From Acidimicrobiia bacterium (GTDB lineage Bacteria; Actinomycetota; Acidimicrobiia; Acidimicrobiales; AC-14): 8,184 nucleotides of DNA. The stretch spans positions 1 to 8,184 of the forward strand of contig JAFASB010000348.1 in the NCBI GenBank assembly GCA_019244985.1. Reading direction: 5' to 3'. A program made the translations under genes and the position numbers. Each line of letters starts with the position of its first letter. Position 1 is the first letter of the stretch. The notes below the pieces were generated by a model. It worked only from the letters and a program-made list of their open reading frames with translations, searched no databases and was not told the DNA's origin. Positions 1-6,613 of this stretch are shown piece after piece.

Positions 1-257
1 CCGGCGGGCAGCGCGGCCCAGAGCAGGCGCAGGCGCAGACGGCCACCGCGCACAGCATGGATCAAGACCATGGCCACGGCTCCGACCCACAGTCGGTGGA
101 AGGCGAGGGTGAGGCCGTCGACGCGATCGGCGGACTTGGCGAGGACACTCGCCGCGCCCCACATGAGCACCGCGGTCAGCGCACCGAAGGTGCCCGCGGC
201 CGAGTACGACGGCTTAGGCGAGGGCGACGCGCTCGTAGAGGGTCGTGCGCTGCTCAA
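1..257 (-). CDS. EamA/DMT-family membrane transporter, N-terminal part (runs off left edge)
   Basis: Translating the minus strand from TTG 257 gives an open frame of 85 codons to the edge of the window. After a Ser/Pro-rich leader comes a membrane segment with the DMT-type first-helix pattern, GTFGALTAVLMWGAASVLAK (22-41). Next is a loop DRVDGLTLAFHRLW (44-57) and a second hydrophobic helix (about 56-69) ending in the positively charged RGGRLRLR. The WG-x-x-x-V-x-x-K and L-x-x-x-R-x-x-x-G layout is characteristic of EamA-like 10-helix transporters, whose substrates vary, so none can be named. The start is uncertain: TTG 257 overlaps fbiC by 44 bp and lacks a good ribosome site, while GTG 170 and ATG 164 lie inside helix 1. 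No other standard start exists in frame between them. Same direction as fbiC, so possibly co-transcribed. Confidence 0.75.
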   Translation of the reverse strand, partial: MSSARPSTSASPSPKPSYSAAGTFGALTAVLMWGAASVLAKSADRVDGLTLAFHRLWVGAVAMVLIHAVRGGRLRLRLLWAALPA

Positions 258-2499
258 GGGGACGGCCGAGCGGTTCGACGATCTCCCGGAACGCCTCCTC
301 ATCCATGCGCTGACCGTGTGAAGCGCCGGCGGCGCGGGAGATGTTCTCGTCCATCAGTGTGCCGCCCAGGTCGTTGGCACCCGCGGTCAGAACCTGGCGA
401 GCGCCGCTCGCCCCGATCTTCACCCAGGAGACCTGCACGTTCGTCACCCACGGGTAGTAGGCGATCCGTCCGACGGCGTGCATCAGCAGTGCCTCGCGGA
501 ACGTGGGGCCGCGGCGCGACTTCTTCTGCAGATAGATCGGCGCGGCCATGTGGACAAACGGCAGCGGTACGAACTCCGTGAACCCACCCGTTTCCTGCTG
601 CAGCGCCCGTGTGCGCACGATGTGACGGGCCCAGTGCACGGGCCGCTCGACGGTGCCGAACATGATCGTGATGTTCGAGCGGAGCCCGATCGAATGCGCC
701 GTGCGGTGCGCGTCGAGCCACTCCTCGGTGTCGACCTTGTCGCGGCAGATGATCTGGCGGACCTCGTCGTCGAGGATCTCCGCTGCGGTGCCCGGAAGCG
801 TCTTCAGACCGACGTCCATCAGGCGCCGGAGATAGTCGGCCAACGGCTCGCCCAGACGGCGGGCGCCTTCGGTGACCTCCAACGCCGTGAAGCCGTGCAC
901 GTGGATCCCGGGCGCCGCTTCCTTCACGGCGCGGCAGACGTCGACGTAGTAGTCGCCGTCGAAGCTCGGATGGATGCCGCCCTGCAGGCACACCTCGGTG
1001 GCGCCCATGGCCGCGGCCTCGGCGACGCGACGTTGGATCTCCGACAGATCCAGAAGGTACGGATCGCCGCGGAGATTCAGTGACAGTGGGCCCTTCGAGA
1101 ACGCGCAGAACCGACACTTGAAGGTGCAGACGTTCGTGTAGTTGATGTTCCGGTTCGAGACCCAGGTGACGGTGTCGCCGACCGCGCGCCGGCGCAGGTC
1201 GTCGGCGACCTCGGCGACGGCTGCCACCTCGGGGCCCCGGGCGGAGAACAGGGTGACGATCTCCTCGACGTCGACGGTCTGGCCCATAAGGACGCCGGCG
1301 AGCACTTCGCCGACGGCACCGCCCGCTCTTGCGGCCGACGGCAACAGGGTGGGGGGCGCGACGTCGGCGCCGGAGTACCAACGGTGGTCGTCGCGTCCGA
1401 GGCCCTCGGCGTCGGCACGATCCATCACCGGGAACTGCATCGCGGGATCGAGCCAGCGCGCGGCATCGTGCACATACGTCGGGTAGATCGTCAGTCGCGG
1501 CGCCAACACGAATCCATGCGCCTCTGTGACGTCGCGCAGCCGGTCGAGCGCGGGCCACGGGCGCTCCGGGTTGACGTGGTCGGGGGTCACCGGCGATACG
1601 CCGCCCCAGTCGTCGATGCCGGCTTCGAGCAGGGCGCCGAAGTCCTCGGTGAGGTTCGGCGGCGCCTGCAGGTGGACGTCGGCGGGCAACACCAGGCGGG
1701 CGGCGGCGATCGTCCAGAGGAACTCCTCGTCGGGACACGGCGGCGCCAGGTGCATGGCCGTGCCTGCCTTCGGCAGGAAGTTCTGGACGATGACCTCTTG
1801 CACGTGCCCGTGGCGCTCATGGCTCTCGGCAATGGCGGTCAACGCCTCGAGCCGGGACGCGCGCGACTCGCCGATACCGACGAGGACTCCGGTGGTGAAC
1901 GGGATCGCCAGGTCACCCGCGGAGTTCAACGTGGCTAGCCGGCGCTCGGGCGTCTTGTCGGGCGATCCCCGGTGGCAGTCCAACGCCGGGTCGAGCGACT
2001 CGAGCATCATTCCCTGCGACGCCGACACCGCGCGCAGGGCTGCGAGCTCGTCCGCGTACAGGGCCCCGGCGTTGGCGTGGGGGAGCAGGCCCGTCTCCTC
2101 GACGACCAGTCGGCACATGGCGACCAGGTACTCCACGGTGCTGGCGTATCCGTGGTCGGAAAGCCAGGTGGCGGCCGCCGGGTAGCGCAGCTCGGGGCGC
2201 TCGCCCAGCGTGAACAGCGCCTCGTGGCACCCTGCGTCGGCGCCATGACGCGCGATCGCCAGCACTTCGTCCGGCGACAGGTACGGCGACTCGAGGCGGG
2301 CGGGTGGCTGGGCGAACGTGCAGTACCCGCACCGGTCGCGGCACAGCTGCGTCAGGGGAATGAAGACCTTGGGCGAGTACGTGATACGTCGCGCGGTCGC
2401 CGCGTCGCGCACGGCAGCGGCCTGGCCGAGGAGCTCGTCGAGCGGCGTAGCCAGCAGGTCGGCGGGCACGCCCGTCACCCTAGGTCCCGCCGACGCCAT
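214..2499 (-). CDS. fbiC: FO synthase, fused CofG and CofH radical SAM domains
   Basis: The 761-residue protein makes FO (7,8-didemethyl-8-hydroxy-5-deazariboflavin), the chromophore of coenzyme F420, from tyrosine and the flavin-pathway intermediate 5-amino-6-ribitylamino-uracil. The N-terminal CofG-like domain carries the radical-SAM cluster motif C53-x3-C57-x2-C60 (CRDRCGYC). The C-terminal CofH-like domain carries C458-x3-C462-x2-C465 (CTFKCRFC). Other typical blocks are CHEALFTLGERPE, VIVQNF, WGGVSPVTPDHVNPERPWPA, SNRNINYTNVC and LPGTAAEILDDEVR, so both halves look intact. ATG 2499 has a poor ribosome site; GTG 2478 follows the small gene's stop by 1 bp with GGGA nearby and may be the true start, giving 754 residues. 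The N-terminus before the first cluster is much shorter than I recall for the roughly 850-residue mycobacterial FbiC. The 3' end appears to overlap the next gene. Confidence 0.97.
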   Translation of the reverse strand: MASAGPRVTGVPADLLATPLDELLGQAAAVRDAATARRITYSPKVFIPLTQLCRDRCGYCTFAQPPARLESPYLSPDEVLAIARHGADAGCHEALFTLGERPELRYPAAATWLSDHGYASTVEYLVAMCRLVVEETGLLPHANAGALYADELAALRAVSASQGMMLESLDPALDCHRGSPDKTPERRLATLNSAGDLAIPFTTGVLVGIGESRASRLEALTAIAESHERHGHVQEVIVQNFLPKAGTAMHLAPPCPDEEFLWTIAAARLVLPADVHLQAPPNLTEDFGALLEAGIDDWGGVSPVTPDHVNPERPWPALDRLRDVTEAHGFVLAPRLTIYPTYVHDAARWLDPAMQFPVMDRADAEGLGRDDHRWYSGADVAPPTLLPSAARAGGAVGEVLAGVLMGQTVDVEEIVTLFSARGPEVAAVAEVADDLRRRAVGDTVTWVSNRNINYTNVCTFKCRFCAFSKGPLSLNLRGDPYLLDLSEIQRRVAEAAAMGATEVCLQGGIHPSFDGDYYVDVCRAVKEAAPGIHVHGFTALEVTEGARRLGEPLADYLRRLMDVGLKTLPGTAAEILDDEVRQIICRDKVDTEEWLDAHRTAHSIGLRSNITIMFGTVERPVHWARHIVRTRALQQETGGFTEFVPLPFVHMAAPIYLQKKSRRGPTFREALLMHAVGRIAYYPWVTNVQVSWVKIGASGARQVLTAGANDLGGTLMDENISRAAGASHGQRMDEEAFREIVEPLGRPLEQRTTLYERVALA

Positions 2500-2668
2500 A
2501 CACGCGGGCCGGCGTCAGCAGCACCGCGGCGCGGCGCTCGGAGGCCATCACCGGGTCGTACTCGTCGAAGTCGTCGTGGGTCCCGCCCGCAGCCGTGAAG
2601 ATCTCACGCAGCAACAGTCGCTGCCGTTCGGCGTCGATGACCTTGGCGACGAAGCGGCGGATCCGCAC
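2480..2668 (-). CDS. Small hypothetical protein (62 residues) between the lipoprotein gene and fbiC
   Basis: An open frame from GTG 2668 to TAG 2480 encodes 62 residues. Its codons are strongly G/C-ending, as in the neighbouring genes, and it fills a stretch otherwise lacking a gene. The product begins with a charged amphipathic segment (RRFVAKVIDAERQRLLLREIF, residues about 4-24), then an acidic stretch HDDFDEYDP (31-39), and ends with AAVLLTPARVYGVGG. There is no signal peptide or membrane segment. No clear Shine-Dalgarno sequence precedes the GTG. A CTG at 2689 overlapping the lipoprotein TGA would give 69 residues. Its 3' end overlaps the annotated ATG of fbiC by 20 bp, or ends 1 bp before an alternative fbiC GTG at 2478. 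I do not recognise a family. Confidence 0.55.
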   Translation of the reverse strand: MRIRRFVAKVIDAERQRLLLREIFTAAGGTHDDFDEYDPVMASERRAAVLLTPARVYGVGGT

Positions 2669-2685
2669 AGTGTCGACGGCGGCCG

Positions 2686-3372
2686 TCAGGTGCGATCCGC
2701 CATCTTCTTGGCCAGATCCTGCTCGAGCTTGGCGTCGAACGGCGAGCCGGCGTTGGTGGTCTCGAGCGTCACCTCGGCGCGCCCGGCTCGGAAGACGATG
2801 AAGTCCACGTAGACCGGGACGTTCGTGCCCGCCAGAGGGATCGTGAAGCTGGCCTGGTATGCCGCGGTGCCGTCCTTCAACGCGGGGAAGACCAGTTGCT
2901 GCACGGTGAGGTTGGCCGGCGTGAACCCGCTCGGCAGCCGCTCCTTGAGCACCGGTTCGAGGGCCTTCTGGAGGCACCCGGTGGCATTGCCGGTCTGGAA
3001 CCCGGCCAGATCGGCGCTCGCCTGACCATCGGTCTGCGCGATACGGGCCTCGGATCTGGCGTTCGTGGTCTGGCCCTTGCTGAAATCGTCCGAGTTCGCG
3101 TCGGCGCTCGTCGACGTGGTGATGTCGCCGACCCCGAGGCACTGTCGGAGCTGGCGGACGCCGGCCGTCTGGCTGGGGTCCGCAGCGTGGGGCTGGCTGC
3201 TCCACCCCGCCGGGAAGTCACCCTTCTGGAGCACGATCCTTTCCGCGAGGGCCTTGTCCCCGCCCGGGCTCGCCTTGGGAGCGGTCTTGGATCCGCCGCC
3301 ACCGCCGCACGCACCCAACGCACTGATCGAGAGCACGGCGGCGACGAGGACTGCCGCGGAGCCGGTGCGCAC
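2686..3372 (-). CDS. Putative secreted lipoprotein of unknown function
   Basis: The 228-residue product starts with a typical lipoprotein signal: Arg2, a hydrophobic stretch at about 6-19, and a lipobox L19-G20-A21-C22 followed by a Gly/Ser-rich linker (about 23-40). It is therefore expected to be lipid-anchored on the outer face of the cytoplasmic membrane. The mature part has a KGDFPAGW segment (50-57) of the kind often seen in actinobacterial lipoproteins. Two further cysteines, Cys78 and Cys133, could form a disulfide. The C-terminal half (about 155-208) looks like alternating beta strands, including VPVYVDFIVFRAGRAEVTLE. The GTG start lies 1 bp after the pgl stop, with AAGG five bases upstream inside the pgl end. 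I do not recognise the family. Co-transcription with pgl is likely, but no metabolic role can be deduced. Confidence 0.85.
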   Translation of the reverse strand: MRTGSAAVLVAAVLSISALGACGGGGGSKTAPKASPGGDKALAERIVLQKGDFPAGWSSQPHAADPSQTAGVRQLRQCLGVGDITTSTSADANSDDFSKGQTTNARSEARIAQTDGQASADLAGFQTGNATGCLQKALEPVLKERLPSGFTPANLTVQQLVFPALKDGTAAYQASFTIPLAGTNVPVYVDFIVFRAGRAEVTLETTNAGSPFDAKLEQDLAKKMADRT

Positions 3373-3373
3373 G

Positions 3374-4045
3374 TCAGCCTTGGCCGGCGGCCGCGGGATC
3401 GACGAGCCACAACACGTGGTCGCCTGCGATGTGCGACGCCGGCATGGCGGGATCCCCGTCGCGTACCCGTGCGAACGCCTCCCGCTTCTCCTCGCCCTCG
3501 ACGGTGACGATCACCAGTCGTCCCCGTGCGATCGCAGAGAACGTGAACGTCATGCGTTCGTGGGGGTTTCGCCCGTGGGGGTCGCTGTTCATGACCACGA
3601 GACGACCGGGGTCGGCGTCGAGTCCGGCGGAGTCAGGGAACAGCGATGCCGTGTGCCCGCACGGACCCATCCCGAGATGGATCACGTCGAACTTGCCGAC
3701 CTCGGCCACCCGCTGCTGGTACGGGTCGGGGCCCTCTTCGCAGCGCATCGGGTAGACGGCGTTGGCGGCGCCCACCCGTTGCAACAGCGCCTCGCGTACG
3801 AGACGCTCATTGGAGTCGGGGTCCTCGGGGGCCACGCACCGCTCGTCGCCCCAGTAGATGTCGACCTGCCACCAGTCGATCTGGTCGGCGCCCTCGGCCG
3901 CGAGGCGCTCGTAGCAGCGCCGCGCCGTGTCCCCGCCCGACACGGCAAAGTTGAACGCCTCGTCGGGCCGGCTGTGGAAGGCCTCGATCACCCGCTCGGA
4001 GAACTCGGCAGGCACGTCGTCGACGAGGAGCAGCTCTCCGTTCAA
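3374..4045 (-). CDS. pgl: 6-phosphogluconolactonase (DevB/SOL family)
   Basis: This enzyme hydrolyses 6-phosphogluconolactone to 6-phosphogluconate, between Zwf and Gnd. From the TTG at 4045 the protein has 223 residues, close to the family's usual size. Visible motifs are VSGGDTARRCYE (35-46), the WGDER block (65-69), DPDSN (75-79) and LGMGPCGHTASLFP (124-137). His131 is the presumed catalytic base. The residue two before it, normally Asp in the GPDGH motif, is Cys129 here (codon TGC). The TTG overlaps the opcA TGA within TTGA. No in-frame ATG or GTG lies close upstream, and the N-terminal LLLVDDVP begins as family members do, so TTG is the best start. A GTG ten codons further in (Val11) would remove the first strand. 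The lipoprotein gene starts 1 bp after the TGA stop. Confidence 0.93.
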   Translation of the reverse strand: MNGELLLVDDVPAEFSERVIEAFHSRPDEAFNFAVSGGDTARRCYERLAAEGADQIDWWQVDIYWGDERCVAPEDPDSNERLVREALLQRVGAANAVYPMRCEEGPDPYQQRVAEVGKFDVIHLGMGPCGHTASLFPDSAGLDADPGRLVVMNSDPHGRNPHERMTFTFSAIARGRLVIVTVEGEEKREAFARVRDGDPAMPASHIAGDHVLWLVDPAAAGQG

Positions 4046-5058
4046 CCGAGGAGCCCCATCGCCGCGGCGAGTGCCGCCTCGTACGTCTCGTTGTGGCCCA
4101 TGTGACCGAGGGCGTCGGCCAGCGAGCGAGACTGCCATTCCTCGCCGATCTGGACCTTCTGCTGAAACGACGGGCCGTCGTCGATCTCGACCGAGGCGTC
4201 GATCACCCGTTCTTCTCCCTTCCGCACGACCTCGAAGCGCCCCCGCCGGCCTTCGTGGCTCGCCACCAGCTTTATTGACAAATGCTCGGCGTCGCCAAGA
4301 TGGACCACCGAACGGGGGAGGTCGAGGCGGCTCATCACCCACCCTGCGAGCAGATGTCGGGGGCCCGGATGGCCGGTGACCTCGAGGTTGTGGACGTCGC
4401 GGAGGAACGGCCGGTACATGTGGCCCTCGAACAGCCCGGCGAACAGGTTGCGCCACGGCTTCAGCCGCCACCACGACAGGTCGGTGATCGCGACGCGGTG
4501 GATCAAGGAGTGGAGTCGGGACAGGGCGTCCGCCTGCCAGCCGACGACGCGGGTGTCGACCACGACCCGGTCGGCGGTCTCGAGGAGGGGATCGCCCTTG
4601 CTCGGGATGCTGCTCGGCAGCCATACGGCGACCGGCAGGTTGGGCAGTGTGAACGGAAGGACGAGCGAGTCGAGGTGGTACCGCGCCGGCCCGTGGCAGC
4701 CGATCACCATCTCCTCGACGGCGATTTGGCGCCCGCCCCGTTCGACGACGCACACCGACACTGCGGCGTCGAGCCGGCTCTCGGTCTCCTCCTCGTCGTT
4801 CAGGACGAGGACCAGGGTGCGCGATGGATGACGGGCGCCCAAATGACGCACGACGTCGAGATGCTCGCTGGCCTCGTCGGCGCTCCCGACGACGATCACG
4901 AGCGTGAGGACGCTCGTACGCAGCGCGGCGCGCTCCTCGTGGCGTCGCAACTCGGAAAGGGCGCGCTCCACCTGGGCGGCGGTGACATTGTCCGCCTCCC
5001 ACGACCCGATGGTGTCGAACGGGACCGACGGCGTGACGGCCGCCTGCGTCTGGGTCAT
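4042..5058 (-). CDS. opcA: Glucose-6-phosphate dehydrogenase assembly protein OpcA
   Basis: This 338-residue protein belongs to the OpcA family, known from cyanobacteria and Actinobacteria as a partner that promotes assembly and activity of Zwf; it is not thought to be catalytic. Recognisable family segments are LRTSVLTLVIVV (46-57), the HPSR motif (77-80), YHLDSLVLPFTLPNLPVAVWLP (starting near 127, with the conserved LPNLPV core) and DLSWWRLKPWR (193-203). The ATG at 5058 begins 4 bp after the zwf stop. The possible AAGG ribosome site overlaps that stop and is very close to the ATG, so coupled re-initiation is likely. There is no signal peptide or membrane segment, consistent with a cytoplasmic protein. 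Its position directly behind zwf is the usual actinobacterial arrangement and supports the call. Confidence 0.95.
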   Translation of the reverse strand: MTQTQAAVTPSVPFDTIGSWEADNVTAAQVERALSELRRHEERAALRTSVLTLVIVVGSADEASEHLDVVRHLGARHPSRTLVLVLNDEEETESRLDAAVSVCVVERGGRQIAVEEMVIGCHGPARYHLDSLVLPFTLPNLPVAVWLPSSIPSKGDPLLETADRVVVDTRVVGWQADALSRLHSLIHRVAITDLSWWRLKPWRNLFAGLFEGHMYRPFLRDVHNLEVTGHPGPRHLLAGWVMSRLDLPRSVVHLGDAEHLSIKLVASHEGRRGRFEVVRKGEERVIDASVEIDDGPSFQQKVQIGEEWQSRSLADALGHMGHNETYEAALAAAMGLLG

Positions 5059-5062
5059 CGCC

Positions 5063-6613
5063 TTACGGCCTGCGCCAGCGCCGACCGTCGGCTTCGAGGA
5101 GCTCGTCGGCCTCCCGCGGCCCCCACGTGCCGGCCTCGTACTTGGCGACGGGGACGTCGTCGTTTTCCCACGCCTGCAGCAGCGGGTCGACGATGCGCCA
5201 TGCCCGCTGCACTTCGTCGCTTCGGATGAACAGGGTGGCGTCCCCGCTCAGGGCGTCGAGCAGTAGCCGCTCGTAGGCATCGGGCGTCTCCTCGAGGAAG
5301 GCGGCACCGTAGAAGAAGTCCATGGAGACCGATCGGATCCGGAACGCTTGCCCGGGGATCTTGGCGCCGAACCGAAAGCTGATGCCCTCGTCGGGCTGGA
5401 TGCGCAGCACGAGGGAGTCGGCCTCGAGGTCCTCGACCTGCTTCAAGTGGAACGGCAGGTGCGGCACCTTGTGGAACTGCAGGGCGACCTCGGTGACCCG
5501 CTTGGGGAGGCGCTTGCCGGTGCGGACGTATACGGGCACGCCGGCCCACCGCCAATTGTCGACCTTCAACTTCATGGCGACGTAGGTCTCTGTCGTGCTG
5601 TGCGGATCGACGCCTTCTTCGTCTCGGTATCCGGCGACCTCTTCACCGCCGACCCAGCCGCGCGTGTACTGGGCGCGGACGACCTGGGTCTTGACCTTCT
5701 CGGCGTCGAGGATCTCGACCGCCTTCAGCGCCTTCACCTTCTCGTCGCGGATGCCGTCGGCGTCGAAGGTCACCGGCGGCTCCATGAGCGTCATGGCAAG
5801 GACTTGCATCACGTGGTTCTGCACGATGTCGCGCAGGGCGCCCGCCTGCTCATAGAAGCTGCCTCGGTGCTCGACACCGAGCGACTCGGCGACGGTGACC
5901 TGGATGTGATCGACGTAGCGACGGTTCCAGATGGGCTCGTAGGTCGCGTTGGCGAACCGCAGGGCGAGGACGTTCTGGACCGTCTCCTTTCCGAGGTAGT
6001 GGTCGATGCGGTACACCTGGTTCTCGTCGAACGCCTCGTGCACGACGCGGTCGAGCTCGAGGGCGCTCTGCAGGTCGTGGCCGTAGGGCTTCTCGATGAC
6101 GATGCGGCTGAACGCGTTCTCCGACGAGGAGCGGCTCAGACCGCGGTCCTTCAGGCCGTTGATCACGGTGGGGAAGGTCGACGGCGGCGTGGCCAGATAG
6201 AAGAGGCGGTTCTCGGCAGTGCCCCGCTCGCGGTCGAGCTCGTCGAGCACTTCCTTCAGGCGGTCGAAGGTCGCGGCGTCGTCGTAGTCACCGGCGACGT
6301 AGCGGAAGGCGCCGACGAACGAATCCCAGACGTGCCGAGCCTCGGGCCCGCCGCCACCACCCTTCTCGACGAGCTCGCGCATCCGCTCCCGGAAGTCGTC
6401 GTCGGTCATCTCGGTGCGGGCGACGCCCACGACCGCGAACCCGGGCGGCAGCAACCGCCGCACGGCGAGGCGCTCGATGGCGGGCATGAGCTTGCGGCTG
6501 GTGAGGTCACCCGACGCGCCGAAGATCACGAACACTGCCGGGGGAGCCGGCCGGTCCTCGGGGTCGGCGAGGGGATTGACGTCGTCGGCCGCGGCCGTCG
6601 GGTTGGAAGACAT
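5063..6613 (-). CDS. zwf: Glucose-6-phosphate 1-dehydrogenase
   Basis: This 516-residue enzyme oxidises glucose-6-phosphate to 6-phosphogluconolactone, the entry step of the oxidative pentose phosphate pathway. Its length is normal for bacterial Zwf. Visible motifs are the nucleotide-binding loop FGASGDLTSRK (31-41), EKPYGHD (174-180), the active-site signature RIDHYLGKE (202-210) and RDIVQNHVMQ (261-270), whose His267 corresponds to the catalytic base. Arg66 in GVART sits where an Arg binds the 2'-phosphate of NADP in characterised enzymes, so NADP use is likely. The ATG at 6613 overlaps the gnd TGA by one base and has no strong ribosome binding site. The frame is open well upstream, but that stretch is antisense-like low-complexity sequence inside gnd. 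A Gly5 run (85-89) falls in a surface-type region. opcA follows after 4 bp. Confidence 0.97.
   Translation of the reverse strand: MSSNPTAAADDVNPLADPEDRPAPPAVFVIFGASGDLTSRKLMPAIERLAVRRLLPPGFAVVGVARTEMTDDDFRERMRELVEKGGGGGPEARHVWDSFVGAFRYVAGDYDDAATFDRLKEVLDELDRERGTAENRLFYLATPPSTFPTVINGLKDRGLSRSSSENAFSRIVIEKPYGHDLQSALELDRVVHEAFDENQVYRIDHYLGKETVQNVLALRFANATYEPIWNRRYVDHIQVTVAESLGVEHRGSFYEQAGALRDIVQNHVMQVLAMTLMEPPVTFDADGIRDEKVKALKAVEILDAEKVKTQVVRAQYTRGWVGGEEVAGYRDEEGVDPHSTTETYVAMKLKVDNWRWAGVPVYVRTGKRLPKRVTEVALQFHKVPHLPFHLKQVEDLEADSLVLRIQPDEGISFRFGAKIPGQAFRIRSVSMDFFYGAAFLEETPDAYERLLLDALSGDATLFIRSDEVQRAWRIVDPLLQAWENDDVPVAKYEAGTWGPREADELLEADGRRWRRP

Noticed and set aside
57..581. Plus-strand frames at the left edge (57-581 and 70-321)
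   Set aside because: Both lie opposite the transporter N-terminus and the end of fbiC. Their products are low-complexity and Arg-rich or featureless, whereas the minus strand gives clear helices and motifs.
299..1738. Minus-strand frame of 479 codons inside fbiC
   Set aside because: Its product is Arg/Pro-rich, a typical frame-shifted shadow of the real FbiC frame, whose cysteine motifs are intact.
3065..4105. Plus-strand frame of 346 codons opposite pgl and the lipoprotein gene
   Set aside because: Antisense to two supported genes, with no family signature or credible start context.
4046..5002. Upstream extension of the pgl frame to a 542-residue protein
   Set aside because: The extension is out of frame inside opcA and encodes Arg/Pro-rich sequence. 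Family homology begins only at the TTG near 4045.
6340..6365. Gly-codon run in zwf (Gly5) as a possible repeat or slippage site
   Set aside because: The run is in frame, uses mixed glycine codons, and sits in a loop-like region. The frame continues normally on both sides.
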